DNA from: Pseudomonas cichorii
GTDB taxonomy: Bacteria; Pseudomonadota; Gammaproteobacteria; Pseudomonadales; Pseudomonadaceae
Direction of reading: 5' to 3'
DNA: 64,000 nt
Assembly: GCF_018343775.1 (NCBI RefSeq)
Contig: NZ_CP074349.1
Coordinates: 3,028,001 to 3,092,000 of the forward strand
Under the pieces are notes generated by a model. That model worked only from the letters and a program-made list of their open reading frames with translations. It was not told the DNA's origin and searched no databases. Positions within the stretch are counted from its first letter, which is position 1. The number at the start of each line of letters is the position of its first letter. The position numbers and the translations under genes are program-made. This document shows positions 27,796 to 36,479 of the stretch, in pieces.

Positions 27796-30012
27796 ATGCT
27801 CGAAAGAAAAATAACAGTTAGCACCGAAAACCGTTACACAAGGCGCCCTCCTGTGTTTCACCTGACCACCCTGGCACTGGCTTTGAGCGGCGTCATCTCG
27901 ACGCAGGCAATCGCGGCGGATGAAGCATCCGACAAGAATGCCGTTCAACTCACCAATATCAACATCAACGCCGACACCCCGGAAAACCCGACTGCCCCGC
28001 TGGCCGGCAAGGTTGCCCTGCGCAATACCAGTGCCACCAAGACCAACGCGGCCATCACCGAAACACCGCAGTCGCTGTCCGTGGTGACTGCCGATGAAAT
28101 CAACGACCGCAAGTCCGACACCCTGGCCGACGCCCTGAGCTATACGCCGGGCTTCACCAGCCAGCCATCGAGCTTCAACCGCACGTCCGACCGTTTCCGT
28201 ATCCGCGGTTTCGACGTAGAGTCTGCCACCGGCGGCTCACTGCGTGACGGCCTGCGCCTGCAGAACAACTCCTACGACGGCGTCCAGGAACCCTACGGCC
28301 TTGAGCGTGTGGAAGTGATCCGTGGCGCGGCCTCGGTCCTGTACGGCCAGTTGTCACCAGGCGGATTCGTCAACGGTGTCAGCAAGCGCCCGACCGATAC
28401 CCCGCTTCATGAGTTGGGCCTGCAATACGGCAACAATGATCGCAAGCAATTGACGGCCGACTTCAGCGGCCCACTGGGCGACAGCGATACCCTCAGCTAC
28501 CGCCTGACCCTGTTGCAACGCGACAGTGGCACCCAGCAGGACCATATCAATGACGACAAGCTCTACATTGCTCCGGCCCTGACCTGGCGTCCCAATGAAG
28601 ACACGTCGCTGACCTTGCTGGCTTTCCACCAGAAAAGCGACACGCGCTTCTCCGCGCCCCTGCCTTATCAGCTCGTCAAAGGCCTCGGCAACGGTCCCTT
28701 TACCATTGGCCGTCACGACTTCATCGGTGAGCCCGGTTACGACGACATGAATGGCGAAATGTCCGCCATCGGTTATGAGTTCGAGCATCACTTCAACGAC
28801 AACATCCGCATCAGCAACAAGCTGCGTTACTACGAAGCGGAGATGAAGTGGAACTACTTGCAGGTCCCAATCAATAACGCAGCAGCAATAGCGGCTGTCA
28901 ATTCTGCTGCCAGAAATGGCTTGCTGACTCGCCAGTACAGCGACCGTCACGAACGCTCCAGGGCCTTGGCCAGCGATACAAACGTCGAAGCACGCTGGAA
29001 CATCGGCGGTGTGGAAAACACCTTTCTGATGGGTGCCGACACCTATGATGCATCCTATGACTCGCATAACTTCAGGGGCAACGCGCCCTCTTTGAATCTC
29101 GCCACCTACAACTATGGGCAGCCGGTGGTAGTGAACAAGGCGCAGGCCCTTGAACGTGGCTCACAGATCGATACCCTGCAGACCGGCATCTATCTACAAG
29201 ACCAGATCAAGTTCGACGATCACTGGCTGCTGCTACTCGGTGGTCGCCACGACTGGGCCAACCAGGACCAGAAAGCTTTTGCCAACGGCCAGAAACGGCA
29301 CCAGTCAGACGAATCCACCACGTGGCGCGCTGGCCTGGTGTACCAGGCGGATAACGGCCTGGCTCCATACATCAGCTACAGCGAGTCGTTCTTCCCGGTA
29401 GCGGTGGCGGATGCGCCGACCCAGAGCTTCGCCCCGACCGAAGGCAAGCAGTATGAAGTGGGTATTCGCTACCAGCCCCCTGGCAGCAATATCCTGTTGA
29501 GTGCCGCTGTTTATGAGCTGACCCAGAAAAACGTGCTGAAGACTGTCAATAACGTTTCTTCGCAGACGGGCGAACAACGCTCCCGCGGACTGGAACTGGA
29601 AGCCAAGGCCGATGTAACGCCGCAATTCAGCGTCATTGCCACCTATGCCTACACCGACGCGCGCATTACCGAAAGTTCGGTTCCGGGGGAAGTGGGCCAG
29701 CGCAGCGAAGATACGCCGTACCATCAGGCTGCACTGTGGACCGACTACAACTTCGCCCTGTTCGGCATTCCGCAACTGAAGATTGGCGGCGGCGCTCGCT
29801 ACAAGGGCACAACCCAGGCTTCGGGTATCGAGTCGCAGATGCCGGCTTACTTCCTGTTCGACGCCATGGCCAGCTACCAGATCGACAAGAACTGGGATGT
29901 TTCCCTCAACGCAAACAATGTGACGAACAAGAAGTACACCTACTGTGAATTTGCGATCTGCCGCTACGGCGATGAGCGCGAACTGGTGACTTCCGTCAAT
30001 TTCAGGTGGTAA
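27796..30012 (+). CDS. TonB-dependent ferri-siderophore receptor
   Basis: 738 residues. A long N-region and hydrophobic stretch end in TQAIA before ADE, a plausible signal-peptide cleavage. The plug begins with ITETPQSLSVVTADEI and ADALSYTPGF, then VEVIRGAASVLYGQLSPGG, all typical of siderophore receptors. A 22-strand barrel follows and the protein ends in VTSVNFRW with the C-terminal aromatic expected of outer-membrane barrels. There is no N-terminal signalling (STN) extension, so it should not drive its own sigma/anti-sigma pair. AAGGA lies 8 nt before the ATG. Its position beside a FecBCDE importer and the NRPS operon makes it the likely receptor for this locus's own siderophore, which is inference. 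Confidence 0.94.
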   Translation: MLERKITVSTENRYTRRPPVFHLTTLALALSGVISTQAIAADEASDKNAVQLTNININADTPENPTAPLAGKVALRNTSATKTNAAITETPQSLSVVTADEINDRKSDTLADALSYTPGFTSQPSSFNRTSDRFRIRGFDVESATGGSLRDGLRLQNNSYDGVQEPYGLERVEVIRGAASVLYGQLSPGGFVNGVSKRPTDTPLHELGLQYGNNDRKQLTADFSGPLGDSDTLSYRLTLLQRDSGTQQDHINDDKLYIAPALTWRPNEDTSLTLLAFHQKSDTRFSAPLPYQLVKGLGNGPFTIGRHDFIGEPGYDDMNGEMSAIGYEFEHHFNDNIRISNKLRYYEAEMKWNYLQVPINNAAAIAAVNSAARNGLLTRQYSDRHERSRALASDTNVEARWNIGGVENTFLMGADTYDASYDSHNFRGNAPSLNLATYNYGQPVVVNKAQALERGSQIDTLQTGIYLQDQIKFDDHWLLLLGGRHDWANQDQKAFANGQKRHQSDESTTWRAGLVYQADNGLAPYISYSESFFPVAVADAPTQSFAPTEGKQYEVGIRYQPPGSNILLSAAVYELTQKNVLKTVNNVSSQTGEQRSRGLELEAKADVTPQFSVIATYAYTDARITESSVPGEVGQRSEDTPYHQAALWTDYNFALFGIPQLKIGGGARYKGTTQASGIESQMPAYFLFDAMASYQIDKNWDVSLNANNVTNKKYTYCEFAICRYGDERELVTSVNFRW

Positions 30013-30022
30013 AAACCCTGTA

Positions 30023-30066
30023 GGAACGAATTCATTCGTGAAGCCTTTCGCGAATGAATTCGTTCC
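30023..30066. repeat. REP-like inverted repeat, possible shared terminator
   Basis: A 20-bp arm (GGAACGAATTCATTCGTGAA) pairs with its complement across a 4-nt loop, with a single G-T wobble. It lies in the 60-bp gap between convergent genes (receptor stop at 30012, hydrolase stop at 30073). The GAATGAATTCG core resembles short palindromes scattered through Pseudomonas genomes. There is no good T-run beside it, so termination is possible but not shown. Confidence 0.7.
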
Positions 30067-30072
30067 CACGAC

Positions 30073-31251
30073 TCACCCCTTCGGCTTCGCGGCCTCCAGC
30101 ACCCCCCGGATAACCTGCGATTGCCACGCAAAGTACGGGTTGTACGTCAGCCGTGCATGCACCTTGCCCGGCTCACGATAGCCCCACTCGGAATACCACA
30201 CCTCCTCTCCTGCCTCACAGCGCGCAACATCCCTGGTATTCAGGCTGTTCCAGCAGAAACGCAGCTTTCCTGATCGACCGTAAAGCGCATTTTGTGGCGA
30301 GAACAGGATGCCCATGTGTGAAAACTGGCTGATACGCTCATCTGCCAGTCGGTCCGTGCGGGTCAGGATGCGTGATGAGTCCGGTGCGCCTGCCTTTTCC
30401 TGGCCATACCAGATCAACCGGCTGGCAGGGTTTGTAAAGCGGCTACTGAACAACTCTCGAACATACTGCACATCAACGACCGAATCCTTTTCAGTCAGGA
30501 CAATAGCCACTGGCCGGTCGAAGTTTTCATGCTCTATAAGGCTGCGAACCGCCACGCTGCTGCGGTAGAACTGGGCGAAGCCGTTGGTGGGCACGTTGTA
30601 ATAGCGTACCGGTGATTGCTGCGGGCGCGTCTCGTTGGGCGCGACGAGCCAGGTCCTGACGTGGGCCAGCCATGGCGTCACCCAATCGAAGGTGGCACTG
30701 GAACGAAGGGCTGGCGAAAACAGCACCAGGCCATTGATGCCGGGATCCTTCATGGCATAGGCGAGTGCCAGATTCGCGCCGGTCGAGAAACCTCCCAGGT
30801 AAACCTCAGGGAACTCCTGTCGCAGCAGTGCAATCTGCTCCTGCACAAGTTGCTGCCATTCTTCCAGGTGAATGTCGATCATATCCTCAGGCTTGGTGCC
30901 ATGCCCGGGCAGCAATGCTACACGCACGACATAGCCCTGATCAGCGAAATCCTGAGCGACGTCAACGAATGACCAGGGTGAATCACCCAGCCCGTGCAGC
31001 AAGAGCAGCGCCTTGCCGGACGGTGCGGCAGGACGAATCTCGAAAGGCGCATTCCACACCAGTTCATTGTCACGATTTTCAGTCTGGAAAAGACGCCGAT
31101 CACGAATTTCCTGCCGTGTATCTTGCAGATACGCCTGAAAGCTCGCGTGATGTGTAATGGTTCTTTCAGCTTCTGGCGGCCGGGTGCATCCCATCGCCAG
31201 AGTCATGAATGCCATGCTGGCCGCTACCCTGGCCATGAGTGATTGCTGCAT
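30073..31251 (-). CDS. Lipoprotein alpha/beta hydrolase (lysophospholipase/esterase-like)
   Basis: 392 residues. The N-terminus is a lipoprotein signal with lipobox LAMGC, so the enzyme should be membrane-anchored facing the periplasm. Hydrolase-fold features are LLLLHGLGDSPWSF (oxyanion-hole strand), the nucleophile elbow GGFSTGA, a likely acid in VLTEKDSVVD, and the catalytic His in QFSHMGI. The substrate is unknown. It is convergent with the siderophore receptor and divergent from the LacI regulator, so it is probably a single gene. Periplasmic esterases sometimes process siderophores, but nothing here ties it to that role. AGGGG precedes the ATG. Confidence 0.85.
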   Translation of the reverse strand: MQQSLMARVAASMAFMTLAMGCTRPPEAERTITHHASFQAYLQDTRQEIRDRRLFQTENRDNELVWNAPFEIRPAAPSGKALLLLHGLGDSPWSFVDVAQDFADQGYVVRVALLPGHGTKPEDMIDIHLEEWQQLVQEQIALLRQEFPEVYLGGFSTGANLALAYAMKDPGINGLVLFSPALRSSATFDWVTPWLAHVRTWLVAPNETRPQQSPVRYYNVPTNGFAQFYRSSVAVRSLIEHENFDRPVAIVLTEKDSVVDVQYVRELFSSRFTNPASRLIWYGQEKAGAPDSSRILTRTDRLADERISQFSHMGILFSPQNALYGRSGKLRFCWNSLNTRDVARCEAGEEVWYSEWGYREPGKVHARLTYNPYFAWQSQVIRGVLEAAKPKG

Positions 31252-31461
31252 CGTTCCCCTACTCCCGATCCTTGCTGAACGTGTTTCCCTAAAAGTTGAT
31301 CATCGTAATCATCCGCCTACACGAGCGATACTTTATTTGGTTGGTGGTTTCACACGGCATGGTTTGCCCTGCCCTGTATCCTTTCGTAAACTGCCCGCCA
31401 CCCTCGGGGAAGCCTTGAACAGCGTGCTTCCCACTCATCGACCAGCGAAGTCAGGACACCC

Positions 31462-32496
31462 GTGGCAAGAAAATCCAGAAGGGATCTCACCCATGCAACG
31501 GGCACAGGCGATGCACCGGTCACGGTCATCGATGTGGCTCGTGCAGCCGGGGTTTCTCCCATCACGGTGTCTCGCGCCGTCAATCGCCCCGAGCTGGTCA
31601 GTGATGCAACCCGCGAGCGGGTGCTGGAAGTCGTCAAGGCCATGGGTTATGTGCCCAATCTTCTGGCTGGCAGCCTTGCCAGCAGCAAAAGCAAGCTGGT
31701 GGCTATCCTGCTGCCCACCATTGCCCACTCGATTTTCGCCATTGCCGTGCAAGCCATCATGGATCGCCTGACGGAAGCCGGGTATCAATCGCTGCTTGGC
31801 CCTACCGGCTATTCCCCTGAAAAGGAAGAGTCTCTGCTTGAAGCCATTCTTGGTCGTCGCCCCGACGGTATCGTGCTGACCGGTACGCTGCACACCGAAG
31901 GCAGTCGCGCCCGGCTGGCCAGCGCCGGTATTCCAGTGGTTGAAGCCTGGGACCTGAGCGACACGGCGCTGGATATGCAGGTCGGTTTCTCCCATGAAAA
32001 GGTGGGAGAGTTTGTGGCCGATCACTTTGTCGCCAAGGGCTATGAGCGCTTTTCGGTGATCACAGTCGACGATCCTCGCGGGATTCGCCGTTGCAACAGC
32101 CTGATTCAACGGCTGGAGCAACATGGCCTATCTGAAGTGCCAGTCGAGGTGCTGCCTTTGCCCGCGACCTGGGAAGTGGGCCGCGAAGGCCTCAAACGTC
32201 TGCTGTTACGCCACGAGCGCCCACAACTGGTGTTCTGCAGTTCCGATACCGTAGCCATGGGGGTACTCGCTCAAGCCACGGAGTTGGGTTTGCGGGTTCC
32301 CCAGGACATTGCCGTGCTGGGCTTCGGCGATACGACCAATAGTCGGTTTGCGCAACCGGCGCTGTCGACCATCAGCGTCAACTCCACACTGATGGGTCAT
32401 GAAGTCGCACAGGCTCTATTGCGCCGTTTTGAAGGCGATACCTCGATCACCCACTTCGACAGTGGCTTCTCGCTGATCGAACGCGCCAGCACCTGA
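31462..32496 (+). CDS. LacI-family transcriptional regulator of the glucarate locus
   Basis: 344 residues from a GTG with AGGA 6 nt upstream. The N-terminal helix-turn-helix reads VTVIDVARAAGVSPITVSRA, followed by the hinge NLLAGSLASSKS and a periplasmic-binding-protein-like sensor domain with the usual SDTVAMGVL and LGFGDT segments. It precedes the transporter and dehydratase genes in the same direction. Two GATAACGTTATC palindromes lie right after it and before the transporter, and are its probable operators. Repression relieved by a sugar acid is the family norm; glucarate or galactarate as effector is inferred from the neighbours. Confidence 0.9.
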   Translation: MARKSRRDLTHATGTGDAPVTVIDVARAAGVSPITVSRAVNRPELVSDATRERVLEVVKAMGYVPNLLAGSLASSKSKLVAILLPTIAHSIFAIAVQAIMDRLTEAGYQSLLGPTGYSPEKEESLLEAILGRRPDGIVLTGTLHTEGSRARLASAGIPVVEAWDLSDTALDMQVGFSHEKVGEFVADHFVAKGYERFSVITVDDPRGIRRCNSLIQRLEQHGLSEVPVEVLPLPATWEVGREGLKRLLLRHERPQLVFCSSDTVAMGVLAQATELGLRVPQDIAVLGFGDTTNSRFAQPALSTISVNSTLMGHEVAQALLRRFEGDTSITHFDSGFSLIERAST

Positions 32497-32531
32497 TCCC
32501 TCTCTTTTTTCAAAAAAATGCTGCACTGGGC

Positions 32532-32560
32532 TTGAATGATAACGTTATCTGAACAATGAT
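32532..32560 (+). promoter_or_regulatory. Candidate sigma-70 promoter of the transporter-gudD unit
   Basis: TTGAAT and AATGAT are separated by 17 bp. The first GATAACGTTATC fills most of the spacer and the second starts inside the -10, an arrangement suited to repression by the LacI-type protein. The -10 is only a moderate match. Confidence 0.5.
32538..32549. promoter_or_regulatory. LacI-type operator 1
   Basis: A perfect 12-bp palindrome GATAACGTTATC with the central CG typical of LacI/GalR-family operators. It is repeated 20 bp downstream, about two helical turns, so two dimers could bind on the same DNA face. Confidence 0.8.
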
Positions 32561-32569
32561 AACGTTATC
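32558..32569. promoter_or_regulatory. LacI-type operator 2
   Basis: Second copy of GATAACGTTATC. Here symmetry extends outward (ACAA on the left, TTGT on the right, with one mismatched pair), giving a 22-bp imperfect palindrome. It overlaps the end of the candidate -10 and the expected start of transcription. Confidence 0.8.
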
Positions 32570-32649
32570 GTTGTACGACAACGTATGAGAACTCAAAACC
32601 TGCTCACGCCTATCTACCCGCATAAAAATAACTAGTGGGAGCGTCATAC

Positions 32650-34013
32650 ATGCAAGAACCCAAGAAAACCCGTGCCCGGTATCTGATCCTGCTCATGCTG
32701 TTTCTGGTGACCACGATCAACTTTGCCGACCGCGCCACCATCTCGATTGCCGGGTCCAGCATCCAGAAAGACCTGGGCATCGACTCCATCACCCTCGGCT
32801 ACATCTTTTCCGCTTTCGGTTGGGCCTATGTGCTTGGCCAGATTCCCGGCGGCTGGCTGCTGGACCGCTTCGGCTCCAAGAAGGTCTACGCGGCAAGCAT
32901 CTTCACCTGGTCGCTGTTTACCCTGCTGCAAGGCTATATCGGTGAGTTCGGGGTCGGTACAGCGGTGGTCGTTCTGATCCTGCTGCGCATGATGGTCGGC
33001 CTGGCTGAAGCGCCCTCCTTTCCGGGTAATGCGCGCATCGTGGCTTCCTGGTTCCCCACCAAGGAACGCGGTACAGCCTCGGCGATTTTCAACTCGGCCC
33101 AGTACTTCGCAACGGCCCTGTTCGCGCCGCTGATGGGCTGGATCGTCTACCGCTTCGGCTGGCAGTACGTATTCATCTTCATGGGTGCCATAGGCATCGT
33201 GTTCTCGATGATCTGGCTGCGGGTCATCTACAGCCGCTGGCCAATGCTGAAGAAGTCCGCTACATCGCCGAGAACGGCGGCCTGATCGATCTCGATGACA
33301 AGAAAAAGAAAACCGACGCTGGTCCGAAATGGGATTACATCCGTCAATTGCTCACCAACCGCATGATGGCCGGCGTCTATCTCGGACAGTTCTGCATCAA
33401 CTCGCTGACGTACTTCTTCCTGACCTGGTTCCCTGTGTACCTGGTCCAGGAGCGCGGTATGACCATCCTCAAGGCCGGGCTCATCGCTTCGCTGCCCGCC
33501 ATTTGCGGCTTTCTCGGTGGCGTGTTGGGCGGTGTGTTCTCGGACATGCTGCTGCGTCGCGGCAATTCCCTGAGCGTGGCGCGCAAGACACCTATTGTCG
33601 TCGGCATGCTGCTGTCGATGTCGATGATCATCTGCAACTACGTCGAAGCTGACTGGATGGTTGTCGCCTTCATGGCACTGGCCTTTTTCGGCAAGGGCGT
33701 CGGAGCACTGGGCTGGGCGGTGGTGTCCGATACCTCGCCAAAACAGATCGCAGGTCTGGCCGGTGGCCTGTTCAACACCATCGGCAACATCTCCTCGATC
33801 ACGACGCCTATCGTGATCGGCTACATCATCGCCGCTACGGGCTCGTTCAAGATGGCGCTGGTATTTGTCGGTGCCAACGCCTTGATTGCGGCCATCAGCT
33901 ATCTGTTCATCGTCGGCGATATCAAACGCATCAATCTCAAAGGGATCAGTGATCCGCTGGAAGACAAGCCGCTACAGGCCGATTCGCCAGCCGCGCCTCA
34001 CACTCCCCGCTGA
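32650..34013 (+). pseudogene. MFS glucarate/galactarate-type transporter, frameshifted in the central loop
   Basis: The family is GudP/GarP-like anion:cation symporters. The first part (32650-33285) carries six membrane spans, with NFADRATISIAG near span 1 and the DRFGSKK loop. The second part, readable from about 33234 in the other frame, starts PLANAEEVRYIAENGG and carries the remaining six spans to 34013. One extra C after 33234 would restore the frame (AGC CCG CTG). From memory, relatives have a few more residues here, so the lesion may be a slightly larger deletion of the same phase. The start is ATG 32650 with GGGAG 8 nt upstream. As sequenced, the protein stops after half the transporter. 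A sequencing error is the main alternative. Confidence 0.82.
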
Positions 34014-34039
34014 CTCACAACAAGAAAGGACTTTGATTC

Positions 34040-35395
34040 ATGACTGTTCAGACTTCAAATCAGGCAACACACGGCGCACCGGTCATCACAGAACTGCAGG
34101 TCGTTCCCGTTGCGGGCCACGACAGTATGCTGCTCAACCTCAGCGGTGCCCATAGCCCGTACTTCACACGAAATGTGCTGATCCTCAAGGACAACGCCGG
34201 CCATATCGGCGTCGGTGAAGTGCCGGGCGGCGAAGGCATTCGCAAGACCCTGGAGGATGCCAGGGGCCTGCTGCTCGGTCAGTCCATCGGCAATTATCAG
34301 CACCTGCTCAAGCAGGTCCGCACAGCCTTTGCCGATCGCGACGTCGGCGGACGTGGCCTGCAGACCTTCGACCTGCGTATCACTATCCATGCGGTCACTG
34401 CCGTGGAGTCGGCCCTGCTGGATCTGCTTGGCCAGCATCTGGAGGTGCCGGTGGCCGCCCTGCTCGGCGAAGGCCAGCAACGGGATGCGGTGGAAATGCT
34501 GGGTTACCTGTTCTATGTCGGCGACCGCACCCGAACCGATCTGGCCTATCGCTCGGAGGCCGATGCCGATAACGCCTGGTTCCGCCTGCGCAATGAGGAA
34601 GCATTGACTCCGGAAAAGATCGTCAGCTTGGCTGAAGCAGCCTACGAGCGTTATGGCTTCAAGGATTTCAAGCTCAAGGGCGGCGTATTGCGCGGCGATG
34701 AGGAAATCGAAGCGGTCACCGCCCTGACCGAGCGTTTCCCGGAGGCGCGCATCACTCTGGACCCGAACGGTGCCTGGTCATTGAAAGAAGCCATCCGCCT
34801 GTGCCGGGACCAGCATCATGTGCTGGCTTACGCCGAAGACCCATGTGGCGCGGAAAACGGTTTCTCTGGCCGTGAGGTCATGGCCGAGTTTCGTCGCGCC
34901 ACGGGTTTGCGCACTGCAACCAACATGATCGCGACCGACTGGCGTCAGATGGGTCACGCCATTCAATTGCAGTCGGTGGATATTCCGCTGGCCGACCCGC
35001 ACTTCTGGACTATGCAGGGTTCGGTACGTGTGGCACAGATGTGCAACGAGTGGGGCCTGACCTGGGGCTCGCATTCCAATAACCACTTCGATATTTCCCT
35101 GGCGATGTTCACTCAGGTCGCGGCTGCCGCTCCTGGCCAGATCACGGCCATCGACACTCACTGGATCTGGCAGGATGGACAGCGCCTGACCAGAGAACCG
35201 CTGAAAATCGAGGGAGGACTTGTGGCCGTGCCGAAAAAGCCGGGCCTCGGGATCGAACTGGATATGGACGCTCTGCAAAAGGCCCATGAAGTCTACAAAG
35301 GCATGGGCCTGGGTGCCCGTGACGACGCTATGGCCATGCAGTACCTGATTCCAGACTGGACGTTCAACAACAAGCAGCCTTGCCTGGTGCGCTGA
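34040..35395 (+). CDS. gudD: Glucarate dehydratase (enolase superfamily)
   Basis: 451 residues, normal length. It converts D-glucarate, and usually L-idarate, to 5-keto-4-deoxyglucarate in the cytoplasm. Superfamily residues are visible: the Lys pair in FKLKGG (about K211/K213), metal ligands D241 in LDPNGAW, E266 in YAEDPCG and N295 in TNMIATD, and the His in [16 protein letters not shown] lies before the ATG. The gene starts 26 nt after the transporter, so the two are co-transcribed under the LacI-type operators, and a strong terminator follows. If the transporter is truly broken, this enzyme would depend on another uptake system. Confidence 0.95.
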   Translation: MTVQTSNQATHGAPVITELQVVPVAGHDSMLLNLSGAHSPYFTRNVLILKDNAGHIGVGEVPGGEGIRKTLEDARGLLLGQSIGNYQHLLKQVRTAFADRDVGGRGLQTFDLRITIHAVTAVESALLDLLGQHLEVPVAALLGEGQQRDAVEMLGYLFYVGDRTRTDLAYRSEADADNAWFRLRNEEALTPEKIVSLAEAAYERYGFKDFKLKGGVLRGDEEIEAVTALTERFPEARITLDPNGAWSLKEAIRLCRDQHHVLAYAEDPCGAENGFSGREVMAEFRRATGLRTATNMIATDWRQMGHAIQLQSVDIPLADPHFWTMQGSVRVAQMCNEWGLTWGSHSNNHFDISLAMFTQVAAAAPGQITAIDTHWIWQDGQRLTREPLKIEGGLVAVPKKPGLGIELDMDALQKAHEVYKGMGLGARDDAMAMQYLIPDWTFNNKQPCLVR

Positions 35396-35441
35396 TCGGT
35401 TCACAGTTGTAGGTCCGAAACTGGCCACTCAGTTGGCAGCC

Positions 35442-35473
35442 GGCGCACAACCCCCTTGTGCGCCGTTTTTTAT
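35442..35473 (+). terminator. Rho-independent terminator after gudD
   Basis: A perfect 9-bp stem (GGCGCACAA / TTGTGCGCC) with a CCCCC loop is followed by GTTTTTTAT. It lies 46 nt after the gudD stop and closes the transporter-gudD unit. Confidence 0.92.
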
Positions 35474-35781
35474 CAAGGCCTGCAGACCCTGACGTATATT
35501 CTGCCAAAGTCGTAAACATGTAACAGGATGCGTACAAAATCTGAGACACAGCCTCGCTCCCGGAAGCTAAAAACGACTTCATATAGAAGCTACAAGCTGT
35601 TGATTTAATGGGGCTATCGCGCAACAGATCAAGTCCTCTCGCGCTATCGCCATCGGTCAAAAGCCTGGCGATTCATTACCTCAAAATGTATATACAAGCA
35701 ATCACGCATATTCACATTCGTGACCGGGATCTCTTTATTGACGTCGAAAATGGGTCCCGCTACATCATCATGGATGAAAAA
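35474..35781 (+). other. AT-richer leader upstream of the LuxR-type gene
   Basis: This stretch is richer in A/T than its surroundings and contains in-frame ATGs at 35608 and 35686 that could extend the LuxR-type protein. Neither has a good ribosome site and the added residues do not look like the family. I see no other gene, repeat or clear promoter here. Confidence 0.4.
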
Positions 35782-36450
35782 ATGCCCCATAACCTGTTTC
35801 CGCAAATTGGCCCAGTTATCGCCAGTATTGGTACTCGGAATTTCTCACGTGCGTTTCAGGAACTGATCAATACGCAGCTTGGAATCGATGCCGCACATCT
35901 TCACGCGCTGCCACAGCCCCTGCAAATTGAGCATTCTTCCGCTCGTGCGGTGTTTGACGAAACGGTAACTTCACCGCGCAACCTCAGCCTTTTCACCGAC
36001 TCGGTCCATCTTTACCCGACGCTGGAGTCCAATGGTTACTGCTGCCGAATCACGGTCTTTCGTGCGCCACCTTCACCTTGTTTCTCCGCTGGCGAGCGTC
36101 GTCGGTTGAAAGACATCTCGCCGTTCCTGTTTTCGATCCTCGAGAAACATGTGGAAGCCTTGCAGGCTGTCCTGTCCAGGGCCGAAGCCAACAAGACTGA
36201 AAGCCTTGAAGACCGCTTCCACGAGCGCCTTCGCGAAACCGGCCTGACGCTTTCCGAGCGGGAAACACAGGTCTGTCTCGGGCTGCTGGCCGGGCATACG
36301 GCCCTTGAGCAGGCCGAGCGTTTGACGCTGAAGGTCAATACCGTGGGCAGTTATCAGCGCCGCGCCGCCGTCAAGCTGGGGATCAGCGGGCGCAATTCAC
36401 TGATGCGCTGGATGTACGCGTCGTCCGAAGGCATTTCCATAGCCAACTGA
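35782..36450 (+). CDS. LuxR-type helix-turn-helix regulator, probable lipopeptide-cluster regulator
   Basis: About 222 residues. The C-terminus carries a LuxR DNA-binding domain: LTLSERETQVCLGLLAG, then LKVNTVGSYQRRAAVKLGI. The N-terminal part (LFPQIGPVIASIGTRNF) resembles Pseudomonas LuxR-like regulators without a recognisable autoinducer pocket. I chose ATG 35782 because family members begin just before this segment and GGATG lies upstream; the frame is open back to 35608. It is convergent with macB, 29 nt apart. LuxR proteins of this type control lipopeptide synthesis in many pseudomonads, so the adjacent cif genes are the likely target. Control of the glucarate genes is less likely because they have a LacI regulator. 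Confidence 0.78.
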   Translation: MPHNLFPQIGPVIASIGTRNFSRAFQELINTQLGIDAAHLHALPQPLQIEHSSARAVFDETVTSPRNLSLFTDSVHLYPTLESNGYCCRITVFRAPPSPCFSAGERRRLKDISPFLFSILEKHVEALQAVLSRAEANKTESLEDRFHERLRETGLTLSERETQVCLGLLAGHTALEQAERLTLKVNTVGSYQRRAAVKLGISGRNSLMRWMYASSEGISIAN

Positions 36451-36479
36451 AGCTCTGGACCTGCCCTCGGACGCGGTTT

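Noticed and set aside
32497..32530. Terminator after the LacI gene
   Set aside because: TTTTTTCAAAAAA is only a short A/T inverted repeat without a GC stem, too weak to call.
35608..35781. Extended LuxR protein from ATG 35608
   Set aside because: No ribosome site, AT-rich codons, and the added residues do not resemble the family, although the frame is open.
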